A DNA stretch of 64,000 bases from Scalesia atractyloides (lineage: Eukaryota > Streptophyta > Magnoliopsida > Asterales > Asteraceae): positions 45,334,869 through 45,398,868 of the forward strand of contig CAMTDV010000018.1 of NCBI GenBank assembly GCA_947069175.1, read 5' to 3'. Below, in pieces: positions 11,251-21,900 of the stretch (the stretch's first letter is position 1; every line of letters starts with the position of its first letter). A model generated the notes under the pieces. That model did not search any database. It worked only from the letters and a program-made list of their open reading frames with translations, and was not told the DNA's origin. The position numbers and the translations under genes are program-made.

Positions 11251-12320
11251 GTGTGGGGAGGAGAGTCCAGCTACCGACGCGGTGATAAAAATGTAGCCGA
11301 GGCGTTATTTCGCGCCTAGGGGTAGTTTAGTCTTATTTTTATGTTCTTTCATTTTTGCCGTTTTTAGCGTAGATTTGTGGTTTCCCATTTGTTCGTAGCG
11401 TTTTTAATCATACTGAGCGAAGACTCTTAGTCACTCTAATGTCCTAACATTTTGTATCTTGCAAAAGTGGCGGAAACCAGCCAAAACAGCCCACGAAAAT
11501 GGGTTCTGTGAACAAAACATTGATCTGCAGGTCACGCACAGTAGTGCCACTTTATGCACGACCGTGCCAAACCAAGTCAGCACCCAGAGCTGCATGTCCA
11601 TGCTGTCCAGGCGCACGACCGTGCCGATTTGCGTGAACAGTTTCTTGGCAGGGGTATTTAAGGCAGTTTTCTGCACTTAAACCTTCATAACTCCCAACCC
11701 TAGCCGCACCCCCTTTCCATGACCAGTTTCCCCTCTAAAAAAGTCACCACTTTTTGCAAGATTCCGTCAAATCTTCCCTCAAGGTATGTATATTCTTAGT
11801 TTTCCTTGTGTTGGTTTCTGTTTCTAGGTTAGGGTTCTTGATTCTTCAAGGGATTTCTTGGGGTTCTCTTCATAAATACAAACGAAACCCTAACCCTTGA
11901 AGAAATCACATGAATCTTGAACAATAGTCAAATTCTACTCCCCAATCACCCAAAAACTTGCTAGATTTGAAAGAAATTGATTCAATTTGGTGATTGGGGC
12001 TGACAGTTGATGTGCAGAATTTGGGACGGCTGTGCTGTCAATGGCACGGTAGTGCCGACTTAGTTGTTCTTGATCTGCTGCTTGTTTTTCTGTGACGCAT
12101 GACGGTGCCGTCTTTGGCACGACCGTGCGGTTCCAAGTCGTTGCTAGATTCTGGGCTGCACCACCTTGTGCACGGTTGTGCCATCTGGTTGCACGACCGT
12201 GCCATTTTTGACACGACCGTGCCGATTGCCCAGACCAGTTTTCACAGAATGTTTGCAACAGTGACGGAGGCTGTTCGGTTTGTAGTTTTTCGTCATACGT
12301 ATTTCTGACCCGGTTTTCCT
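11251..12320 (+). repeat. Spacer between pol and env-like ORF with GCACGACCGTGC palindromes
   Basis: About 1.07 kb with no ORF. Short palindromes of the form GCACGACCGTGCC occur near 11530, 11556, 11610 and then repeatedly from 12015 to 12230 (at least ten copies, several imperfect). Between the two clusters lies a pyrimidine-rich stretch (11690-11800) with CCCTCAAGGTATGTATATTC, which looks like a splice donor, so an intron upstream of the env-like ORF is possible. The palindromes are inverse to those at 3190-3460. Confidence 0.65.
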
Positions 12321-13577
12321 GTGCAAATGAATCACCCATTCCTTCACTTTGACCAAAACGATCCAAAGAACCAACTGTACCTCACTGCCTTGAACGAAAT
12401 GTGGCAGCGTAGGGGTCTATTCGGCACACCCAAACGTCTGAGTTGGGACGTAATGGAGGAGTTAAATCAATCAGAGAGGCTGCAAAACATGCTCTCGATG
12501 CCCTTCACCGACTACTTAACATTAACCGACCAGTTTATAGGGAGCTCACCTTGGAGTTTTTCGCCACCTACAGCTATGAGAAAACCAAGGCAAGTCAAAA
12601 CCCGAAACTCATAACAAGGAAAAGAATTAACTACCGGTTGGGTGGGCAGTGGCATAATTGGACGGTAGCCCGGCTAGGTCGAAAGCTTGGAATTTACACC
12701 AGAGACGAGATAAATTCGGAGCTTTTCTCTGATATCTACACGTTCCCAAATAATGAACAGCGGGCTGCATTCTGCGCTAGGATAGCCGACGGCCCACCCT
12801 ACGTGCCACGCTCAGCGAAAGCATCATGGATTAGGGACCCACTTCTACGGGCGGTACACCACATCATCAGTCCGTTGCGGGACGCATGGACAGTGGAGGA
12901 AATTGTCCAACACCAGATGTCATTTACTTATATGCGCTCACAGAAGGGGTTCACATTAACCTCGCGGCCCGCTTGGCGGAGTTCTTTATCAAGAGCTCGG
13001 GGACAACCCCGAGTAGTGAGATTCACGGGGTGAATATGTCACCCAACTCGTCCACATGCTAGGTATTATGACGTCTGATGTGGTTGTCGGGCTTACTTTG
13101 GTTGATGAGGGGCACGTGGTGGACGTCCGTTCTTTGAAGACTGTAGGTATAGCGGTGGACACCGAAAACGGGCCGAGACTCAAAGGGTTAAATAAGGAGA
13201 TTTGGGATCCATTGCCGCCAGTACCGGATGATGAGGGAGATGATGCCATCATGCATGACATGCCGGTACATGATGAGGGTCACGAGCAACCGCCACCACA
13301 GCATCAGCAGCAGCACCACCACCAGTATCAGCCACATGATTGGCCATAGGACATCCCACCTTATCCTGAGTTTTATCGACAGTTTCAGCAAATGCAAGTT
13401 AATCAGGATTTAATGCGCCAAGAGATGCAAGCGGGATTCTCCTACATTTTCAGTGGTCTTCATGGTGCCTACCCGAACTACTTCGGTGATCCCACGCAGT
13501 TCCCCTGTGGGAACCAGCCAGGTGGAGGGGCGTGTTCATCTGGAACTCACCATAACGATGATGAGGACGACAAGTAG
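12321..13577 (+). pseudogene. Athila env-like ORF (frameshifted)
   Basis: Position and sequence fit the extra ORF found after pol in Athila-type elements. The start is at MNHPFLHF (12327; an ATG also lies at 12321). The first part reads LNEMWQRRGLFGTP. A frame change near 12450-12480 leads to a segment with YREL-LEFFATYSYE, LGRKLGIYTRDE and FCARIADGP, typical of the Athila ORF-1 family. Another frame change near 13030 leads to a Pro/Gln/His-rich end (QHQQQHHHQYQ) with one in-frame stop (13347-13349), then an acidic tail ending at 13577. No transmembrane segment is evident. Two frameshifts and a stop make it a pseudogene. Its function in the family is not established. Confidence 0.78.
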
Positions 13578-14705
13578 TTCGGAGGTTGGCGTACTTGGTG
13601 GTTTTTACTTTTTTTATTGGTTATGTTTGTTTTTGGGTGTCATTTTGCTAGTACTTAAACAGCCTCGGATGTTATTGTTTGTTTTCAGACATTTTAGTTC
13701 TTGTAATATATGGATGCTTGGTATTATTATCTATGTTATGTTTTCATTTTTGCGATCAGTTGTACTGCTTTGTGTTGTGTCGTGTAGTGATGTTTATGCA
13801 GGTTTATAAACACATAACAAGGAGCAGTGATAAAGGCGAATCGGGAGCTCGACATCCATGTTCATCCTTTATAGGGGAGTGTTGTCTTCCCTTCTCTTTA
13901 CTTTGGGTCTCGCATTGGGGACAATGCGAAGTTCAAGGGTGGGGAGGGGTTTTCATAGTGTAACTTTGTTTGTCCTTGTAAAAAAACAGTTTTATTTAAA
14001 ATAAACCGGTTGGCTGTATTTTCAGAAAGGACCAGATACAATAAAAATTAACAAGCCGAATAAACTTTGAAAAAGATAATAAAAAACGCGACAAACAAAG
14101 AAAAACTTACATGTCTATTTTCGTACTTTTACCATTCCCTCCGTTATGTAAGCATTATTTTGAGCCTTATATTCATTATATGATTGTTCGTTTCGGATTA
14201 GGAGTGAGCCGGATGTCTCGTGTAATGTAGAACTTGTCCTAAGCATGCTTGTCGAGACCATAAACATGTAAGAACGTGTAGAAATGATAGAGGCACCTAG
14301 AAAACCCTTTGTTGTAGCCTTTTTCCTTTTTGTGTTATCCCAAAAACCCCATATCATCCATTAGGACTAACCATGTTGAGCCTTCCCGTGTTTTTCTTTC
14401 TTTAACCGAACCAAGTATATCACTTAGCCAAATTAGCCTTTTTCTTTTTAAACCTTAGTTTTAAAACTCGGTTAAGGTCACCATTTAATTAGCATTTCTT
14501 GTAAATAGTTGCTTATTATGTTGCAAAAAAAATTAAATAAAAAATAAAATCAATCAGAAAATAAAATACCCCAAAATTGGGGGAAGACGAAACGGAATTT
14601 GAGTGATTTTGAGCACCAAAAGAGTAGATATCGACGATTAGCTCAAAGTTACATAGATTACTAATTATGCGTTATATATGTATAGTTCCCTTTTATTTTT
14701 TTATA
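13578..14705 (+). other. 3' untranslated region of element A with polypurine-like tracts
   Basis: Non-coding. It contains the block GTCTCGCATTGGGGACAATG followed by TGGGGAGGGG (about 13908-13950), a pattern I associate with the 3' region of Athila elements. CCAAAATTGGGGGAAG near 14572 is a candidate polypurine tract. The exact start of the 3' LTR between 14585 and 14706 is not resolved. The 14115-14357 minus frame is not supported as a gene. Confidence 0.55.
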
Positions 14706-14903
14706 GGTCTTTCACGAAAAACCTTAACGGGTCAGATGGTGTCGTTATGAACTCTTATCATAATTGAAGTTTAGTTAGTAGTTTCGGCCAAAATTGCTTT
14801 TCTAAATAAAGTTGTGTTCAAGGTTTAAAAAATGGGCTCGATTGTGATTTAATCTAGGTTATGCTTTTTTTGGTGGTCACATTGTGTTTATCGGTGTTAC
14901 TTT
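14706..14903 (+). mobile_element. 3' LTR of element A, fragment 1
   Basis: It matches 9364-9560 of the 5' LTR nearly base for base, starting TTCACGAAAAACCTTAACGG. It ends in ACTTT (14899-14903), the left copy of the 5-bp target duplication made by element D. Confidence 0.88.
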
Positions 14904-15146
14904 TGAAGGTGCGTGATCAGGCGGTTCTAGACGGAAGTTAGTGCGTCAACTTAACGTAACTGATTCGGTAGAATGTTATTAAGAATGGAGTAGAAATAGA
15001 ATGCAGCGGAAGTCTTCATTATACCGAAAGAGTATACATCCGGCAGCACCTCCCCGTAGGGATGCCAAAAACTCAAATGACAAATAAACACACACCACCT
15101 ATTTATAGGGAGACACACAAGTTCGCTTGACATCTGCATAGGAGGA

Positions 15147-15254
15147 CAAGTTCGGGCGAACTTGTCTATCATATGACAAGTTCGGGCGAACTTGTCTGCC
15201 ACATGTCAAGTTCGAGCGAACTTGACCTCCACAGGTTAAGTTCGAGCGAACTTG
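15147..15254. repeat. Four palindromes at exact 30-bp spacing in the 3' LTR of D
   Basis: Copies of (C/T)AAGTTCGnnCGAACTTG start at 15147, 15177, 15207 and 15237. The spacers differ in sequence but keep the 12-base length. The other LTR of D repeats the pattern at 17602, 17632, 17662 and 17692. Confidence 0.9.
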
Positions 15255-15374
15255 TTCCCTTTTACACTGTAAACTCCGTATTTTGGTCGTGTGTTCGATT
15301 ATAACCTACACAAAATTCAACACACGCTCAATCTAGCCTATTCGACAATTGACGAACACAATAGTGCATGAACA

Positions 15375-16858
15375 GATTCCCCCTTGTTCGTTACTGTCGA
15401 AGATTGATCTTGAACTTCAAAACTTTGAGCCGTGTTTGAATATTCTGCAACTTCAATCAAGGTGTCTGCCGATGTCGTCGAAACGTGTCAACAGATTCCG
15501 CCTTAATTGATGATCCGGGTTTGTATTGTCAACTTTCAATACCGCTGAAATCTCCAGTTCAGATCTTTGGTTGCGTGATTTCCGACTCCTCTGATTTACT
15601 TGACCGACAAATTTTCTCGAATAACCATCAACTCGAAACTAATCAATGCGGCAGCTTCTCCATTTCGACGATAACCGCATCCAAGTTCAGTTTTTAAATA
15701 AGCGTTGAGCATCGAGAGTTTATTCCGCACACTCCTAAAGTATCAAAAACTCAACCGGCAATTGATAGAAACTTCAAATCACAGCATCGGAAAACTTCAA
15801 ATCAACGAATACCCTCAAAAATCCGAAATCCCGATTTCCGTAATCGCAGTTAAGCACCCTTTGGAAAGATTTGATTAGCAAATCGGTAATCTGCTCAATC
15901 AGCAAATCTTCATCGAAAACAGATAATCTGGTAAAACATCGAATCTGAGAAACATACGTCCGTGATCAAACTCACATTCTTCCTCTTCAATCACAATGCC
16001 AGATATATAGCTATCTCCGGTAGACTAGCGCCACTTAATCACCAAACATCATCATCCTATGGCGGTTAGTCCAAAGAGAAGAATGATTCATCTGCTTGAA
16101 GACTAAAAATAATGGCCACCAAAGGCTATCATCAGTTATATCATGAATAACTTCAGATATCCTTGGTAATTTTGAAACCATCCGTCTACGGAGCTAGTCA
16201 TTAATGCCTTAGATCATCACTGAACGTTTTAAACGTCCTCAGTTCCTCACTGATACTAATGACTGCTAATCCAGCTAACTGTTCCTTCACTGGAGATCAG
16301 GACTCTAACCCTTAAGCATCACTCTGTATCATGAACTGAAAACTCGGAACTTCCTGTGATCACCCGATGAATCTCAATCCTCTTCATTTTCCGATAATCT
16401 GCAATCGATAACCACCCGGATATTGTTGCAGTAGTCACGAATTTCGAAAATGCCAGAATCTTCAAATATTGAAAATTTTTTATTCCCCCTCATTTTTGCA
16501 AATTCTGACCATACTGAAATTTTCACTGAAATTCCCCCTAAAATCCAGAATTTTCAGTTTTAACAAATGCGGATTTAACGTTTAGGCCCATTATTAGTCA
16601 CGACACCCAAATGATCAGCATTCTGCACCGGTATCAATGACTCTCCCGTTATCTTCAAAATTTTGTGACCGTATCAACAAATCTGTACTCTGAAGCTCTA
16701 GACGGTGTCCCCGAACATCCTGGTTCGGTCTTCGAAAACTCGAAAAAATTTCTATCGCCAAATTTTTTTGGACACTCATCCCATCAATATGATCCACAAA
16801 ATTTTTCCATGCCTTTTTTTAGTTTTTATTTTATTATTATTTTTTTAGGCTCTCTGGG
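15375..16858 (-). other. Interior of element D without coding capacity
   Basis: AT-rich and unrelated by eye to gag or pol of the other elements. Short frames on either strand (such as 15485-15697 plus and 16615-16797 minus) show no family motif. C-rich runs near 16485 and 16535 read as purine tracts on the element's sense strand. Confidence 0.6.
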
Positions 16859-17084
16859 AAGTTCGGGCGAACTTGGTCACTATGTGACAAGTTCGGCGAA
16901 CTTGGTCACTATGTGCTAAGTTCGGGCGAACTTGATCGAAATGATACAAGTTCGGGCGAACTTGGTCACTATGTGACAAGTTCGGCGAACTTGGTCACTA
17001 TGTGCTAAGTTCGGGCGAACTTGATCGAAATGATACAAGTTCGGGCGAACTTGGTTGGCCAACACCAAGTTCGGGCAAACTTGA
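16859..17084. repeat. Eight-unit palindrome minisatellite in the leader of D
   Basis: AAGTTCGGGCGAACTT-type palindromes start at 16859, 16889, 16918, 16948, 16978, 17007, 17037 and 17067, so the spacing is 29-30 bp. The two 29-bp steps come from units whose centre is one base shorter (TTCGGCGAA). There is a higher-order repeat: 16889-16977 is repeated as 16978-17066. It lies between the primer-binding site and the rest of the interior, the same place as the leader palindromes of E, B and G. Confidence 0.92.
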
Positions 17085-17309
17085 TCTATAAAATCCAGCC
17101 CATTTCCACATTTTTCGATCTAGAATCCTTATTTCTTCGAATTTTGAGATGATTCCACCATAGATCTGGTCGAAAATGGTAGTCTAATAATCCTATCCGT
17201 TCAATTTTACTTTTTGTCCGAGGATTGTATGTTTATTTGATGTTTTACGTCCAAAACCCCTCATAATGTCCATACATGTCCAAATTCATGAGCATAGGTG
17301 ATAACCGTA

Positions 17310-17322
17310 GCTCTGATACCAG
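17310..17322 (-). other. Primer-binding site of element D
   Basis: On the minus strand it reads CTGGTATCAGAGC directly inside the 5' LTR end, matching the initiator tRNA-Met primer sequence. This is what fixes the orientation of D as minus. Confidence 0.85.
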
Positions 17323-17323
17323 T

Positions 17324-17829
17324 TGAAGGTCCGTGATCAGGCGGTTCTAGATGGAAGTTAGTGCGTAGACTTAACGTAACCGATTCGGTAGAATGTTATT
17401 AAGAATGGAGTAGAAACAGAATGCAGCAGAAGTCTTCATTCATACCGAAAGAGTATACATCTTTAAAGTCCAGCTGCCGGAGTTCCTTGAGAGAATCCGG
17501 CAGCACCTCCCCGTAGGGATGCCAAAAACTCAAATGACAAATGAACACACACCACCTATTTATAGGGAAACACACAAGTTCACTTAATGTGCATAGGAGG
17601 ACAAGATCGGGCGAACTTGTCTATCATATGACAAGTTCAGGCGAACTTGTCTGCCACATGTCAAGTTCGAGCGAACTTGACCTCCACAGGTCAAGTTCGG
17701 GCGAACTTGTTCCTTTTTACACTGCAAACTTCGTATTTTGGTCGTGTGTGTGATTCTAAACTATACAATATTCAACACACGCTCAATCTAGCCTATTCGA
17801 CAATTGACGAACACGATAGTGCATCAACA
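17324..17829 (-). mobile_element. 5' LTR of element D
   Basis: Minus orientation, from TGTTGATGCACTATCG to CCTTCA. It is nearly identical to 14904-15374 apart from a few substitutions and an extra piece around 17459-17500 next to AATCCGGCAGCACCTCCCC. A TATA-like TATAAATAGG lies near 17560. Confidence 0.88.
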
Positions 17830-17921
17830 ACTTTCCTCAATAAAGTGCGGTTAGAAAACTCTTAACGGATGACTAACTTATTTTTAAGGGATTTTCTTAA
17901 AAATTTATCAATAAGGGCGTC
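17830..17921 (+). mobile_element. 3' LTR of element A, fragment 2
   Basis: It continues the Athila LTR from ACTTTCCTCAATAAAG to AATAAGGGCGTC, matching about 9557-9646. It is bounded by the right target duplication of D (ACTTT) and the left duplication of E (GCGTC, 17917-17921). Confidence 0.88.
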
Positions 17922-18321
17922 TGTTGGTGCATAATGTTTATATCTTAGTCTTATATCGAGTCTGTATAGTATAGAGCTGATTTGGCTAGCTGAACAATGT
18001 ATTTATGTAGGTTGAAGACAAGTTCGCCCATATGTTCATGTTAGGCCAGGTCCTGCCGAACTTGTTATGGCAAGTTCGGGCGAACTTAGGTTCTCTAGGA
18101 GCGAACTTGTACTTCTATATAAACCTAGCTAGCCCTCCTCATTTGTAACTTTGGCATTTCAGAGGCGAAGCTCTGTCAGTTTGTAACCAGAACGTTTGAT
18201 CTATAAAACTGACGTTTAACTGATTAAATCTTGTCTATTGGTAAACACGACGTAATATTTCCGCTATTATGGATGTTAGATATCAAATTTAGGTTCCTAA
18301 GCATCGAGGATCGGTCCTACA
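17922..18321 (+). mobile_element. 5' LTR of element E
   Basis: 400 bp from TGTTGGTGCATAATG to GATCGGTCCTACA. Two AAGTTCG/CGAACTT palindromes and a half site lie at about 18020-18110, just upstream of the TATA box TATATAAA (18116-18123). Downstream is the conserved GGCGAAGCTCTGTCAGTTTG block. By eye it is roughly 93% identical to the 3' LTR assembled from 42644-42678 and 55054-55417. Confidence 0.9.
18116..18123 (+). promoter_or_regulatory. TATA box of the E LTR promoter
   Basis: TATATAAA about 25 bp after the last palindrome half site. It is placed as expected for transcription starting near 18145, which would define the R region. Confidence 0.6.
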
Positions 18322-18323
18322 AG

Positions 18324-18335
18324 TGGTATTAGAGC
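18324..18335 (+). other. Primer-binding site of element E
   Basis: TGGTATTAGAGC, one mismatch from the initiator tRNA-Met type TGGTATCAGAGC, two bases inside the LTR end TACA. Confidence 0.85.
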
Positions 18336-18560
18336 TAGAACAGCCTGATTTGATAGTATCAAGACAAGAACACTTCTATTTCTACTCCATTCTTCTCTTT
18401 TTTAACTTTTGAACACAAATAAAGAATTCACGATCAAAATCTTTTGAATTTTGAATATATCATGTAAAATACAACAAAGATAAACCCTTGAAAGATTTGA
18501 GACCAAATTCAACCGAATTCATGTCGAAATTTTGAAAAAAACCATGTTTTTGAAAAACCC

Positions 18561-18905
18561 GCATGATCGAACTTACTAGCCATGTTCGGCCGAACTTATA
18601 ACATCACTTTTCAAGTGATTTTCAGCAAGTTCGCCCGAACTTGAGTAGTTTTTGAAGAAATTTTAGCTAAGTTTGCTCGAAGTTAACAATTTTTCATTGA
18701 TTTTACATCAAGTTCGATCGAACTTGTGTAAATTTCAAAGAAACTTTAAGTAAATTCGCCCGAACTTACTAGATTTTTATCAAATTCTTGAAGATAAGTT
18801 CGCCCAAAGTTCTGTTGGATTTGTATCTCAAGTTCGACCGAAGTTTAATCAAATTTTTCAAAATCAAATCTAACAAATTCGATCAAACTTGTTAGAAAAT
18901 TCAAT
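18561..18905 (+). repeat. Leader palindrome array of element E, about 42-bp spacing
   Basis: Perfect or imperfect AAGTTCGnnCGAACTT palindromes start near 18581, 18626, 18667, 18709, 18751, 18795, 18829 and 18874. Steps are 45, 41, 42, 42, 44, 34 and 45 bp. Arms are conserved while the middle bases vary (GG, CC, AT, AC). The array ends just before the gag start at 18928. Confidence 0.85.
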
Positions 18906-18927
18906 CGAACACGTTTCGTTATTCACA

Positions 18928-21900
18928 ATGGAGGATCAACTAAGAGCTTTTATGTCCGGAGCTAGTTCGTCAAATGCCAATGTGATCAATCAAGTCAATC
19001 TTGATAATGAAATGGGAACGACTGTCAACCGCCCAAGCTGATGAGCATGGACGAGTACGAAGCATGGAAAGAGAAATTTACCTATTGGGTTCAAGCCATG
19101 CACTTTGCTAGATGGGTGTCAATTGAAAGAGGCTACACTGTTCTGGTAGATGACCATCAACAAGTTCTTGAAAAGTACAACTACTTGACGGTTCAGAAAC
19201 AAGAATATATTGCCGAGAAAAAGATGATCAGTCTCATCCAACAGTCTATCAAAGAAGATATCCTGATTTTGCTACCAGAGTATGCTACTGCAAGAGATCT
19301 TTGGTTGTCATTACAGAAGAAGTATCTAGGCAGCGCCGAAATGATCAAAAGCAAAAAGGCACTTATCCTGAAAGAGTTCGATATCTTCACTATGCTAAAG
19401 AATGAGACCATAATTAAAGTGCAAATGCGAAGACACGGTCTCGAAAAGATAGAACAAGAATACATCGACAAAATTACATCCAGAGGGTGAATGGACTACG
19501 TATTTGATGGTTCTGAAGAACAGTGATAAGTGAGAATTTTTCAAGTTATCAACGTTTATCGATAAACTCGAAGGCCACGAAATGGAACTTCTGAAGATGG
19601 CGAAGTCAAAAAACGCTAATGTTGTTCAAGACGTTGGTCTGTATCACAAAGCCGGAATGCTAGATAGTATTTTGAGTTCTAAAATTCAGACGGCATTTAG
19701 TGCAAACATGAATGCTTCTCCACAGAATCAGAATCAATCACAGCCTCAGTATGACCAGAGTCCTCAAAGTTCTTACTCAAGCACTGGTTCAAATTCAACC
19801 TATCAAAGCCAAGCGAACCAGAATCAACAACAAAGTTCTGATCCAAATGTATATAAATGCAACATCGCAGTGAATTTGACAATGTTGTTTCAGAACAAGT
19901 TGCAAAACAACATATGTCACTACTCGCTACCGTATTAGAATCTTATGAATGTCTTGTTGCCGGTAAGATCGGAAACCCTGAGATGACCGCAAAAGATTAT
20001 GACCAGGTAGACGAGGAAGAACTCGAACTAATGGACATCAAATGGTCTTTAGCTTCGATCATCAGGAGAGTGACGAAATTCGTTGCACTCACAGGTCGTG
20101 ACATAGGAAATTCCAGCAACAAATTGGGTTTTGACAAAACCAAAGTCACGTGTTTTAAATGCCGTCAAAAGGGGATTCTAAAAGAGAGTGTAAGAACACC
20201 GAAGCAACCAGAAATCAAAGTCCTTTCGGAGGACGAAATGAATATTACAAAAAGGCACTTCAATATAAACCATTTCCGAAGAATACTCAGGTTGAAATCC
20301 AAGAAAAACCTGATAATAGCACCACTGAGAAAGCTATGGTGGCATCCAGTGAAGATGATGGTTTTGATTGGAATTCTTACATTGGGAAAAAGACCGGAGT
20401 TGCTTTGATGGCGGAGATAGTTGAAGGTAATTCTGCAGAGGAAGCAGCGGCAGCAGCTGAAGCAGCAGCTATCGAACAAGCTCTTCTGGAACAATATTGG
20501 CATCAACAACAGGAAGAAGAGGAATATATCCATATGCAGAGACAAGGAATTTTATCCTCTAATTCTTGTGACAGTTTTGCAGGTCATTTTGATGGTAGCT
20601 CGAAAGAACAAGTGGTTGAGGAGAAAAAGATTGATGAAGTGATCATTGATGTCACTCAAGAAGTGAAACTCGAAGACCTCAAGGACATGGTAGATAAAGT
20701 TTTAAAGGCGAATCTAACCAAGGTAGGTCCAGAGGTAAAAATTGTCGAGAAAGAAGTTGTCAAATTACAAGTTGTTGAGGTTGAGAAACCTTGTACAAAA
20801 TGTACTGAACCTTGTGTCGAATGTGCCGAAAAATCAAAGATCATCGCTGAAAACAATGTGTATAACGAATTGTTGAAATACGATTATTGCACAATGAAAG
20901 AAGCGTATCACAAAATGAAAAATGATTATGGCAGACTCGACAGAAATAACATCGAACAACATGATATTATAAGGATGTTGAATGGAACAGTAATGGATAA
21001 ACAAAGGGCAATTAACATCTATATTAACACCATTGCTGAAACCAAACAACAACTTCAAGATATGACAATCGAAACTGAAAGAGTTCAACAGTTGTTGAGA
21101 AGTTATACCAAAAATGCATATGTTATTGATCACATTCTTCCGACAATCTCAACGGAAGAAAAACCTAAAAAGAAAAGTGAAAAAGAATATAGCAATGTTC
21201 CTCCACCCATTTGCGAGAAGTACTGTCGCAAAACCGCAAACGGGATGGATAAGGCACTCAACGTTGAGTTACTTTCTGAGAAAAAAGATGAGTTGCCAGA
21301 GAATATTGATATAATCTATGCTAAATCTGATGATGATAACAACGTTGTGGTTAACAAAGTGGTTGAAAATGTTCTAAGTGATTCTGATGACGGCAGCTTC
21401 AAAAGCGCCGACTCGAGTTCAAAGAATTCTGATTCACAGTCTGAAAATGATGATAAGTAGTTAGAGAATGGTCTAAGTGACAATCCTAATGTTGTAATGT
21501 ACAAAATTAAGGATTCGGAAGGACTATACTTTGATGATAGCTTCCCGATTCATAATGTGAAGGAAGAATTGCTTGAAAGTTCTTTAAACTCGTGGAAGTC
21601 ACATCAGAGGAATTGGAAATTAACAAACGAAAATTCTATTCCAAACCTAAAAGAAACAACTACTGAAGGAATGGTGGTGATCAACCGGAAAACCGAAGAG
21701 CAGGGTTGGGTCTAGAAGAATCAGATGAACCAGTAAAGAAAGTGTCACCATTTCATGAATATAAAAACAAAAACATGAATTTTGTATATGGGACAAACAC
21801 GGTTCACAAAGAACGTTTGATTGGTAAACAATCAAATGATGAGTTTAAAAAGGAGAAAGAAATTCGAGATAAAGCCAATGTTACAAGTGGTGCCAAAACA

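Larger units (their letters stand above)
14904..17829 (-). mobile_element. Element D: non-autonomous LTR element with 30-bp palindrome arrays
   Basis: A complete 2.9-kb minus-strand element flanked by perfect duplications ACTTT (14899-14903 and 17830-17834). The 3' LTR is 14904-15374 and the 5' LTR 17324-17829. The 5' LTR carries about 35 bp (near 17459-17500) that the other lacks. Next to the 5' LTR is a primer-binding site (TGGTATCAGAGC, minus), and next to the 3' LTR a polypurine tract (AACAAGGGGGAATC, minus). The 1.95-kb interior encodes no recognisable gag or pol, so it must have moved with enzymes supplied by another element, most likely a SIRE-like one given its shared palindromes. LTR ends are TG...CA. 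Confidence 0.9.

Noticed and set aside
16859..17084. CRISPR-like array (short palindromic repeats with regular spacing)
   Set aside because: The surroundings are plant LTR elements, spacers are only 12 bases and partly repeat each other, and no cas-like gene exists. It is a palindrome minisatellite.
18561..18905. CAAGTTCG palindromes as heat-shock elements
   Set aside because: Heat-shock elements need GAA and TTC blocks separated by two bases in alternating series. Here TTC and GAA are four bases apart and no alternating series is present.
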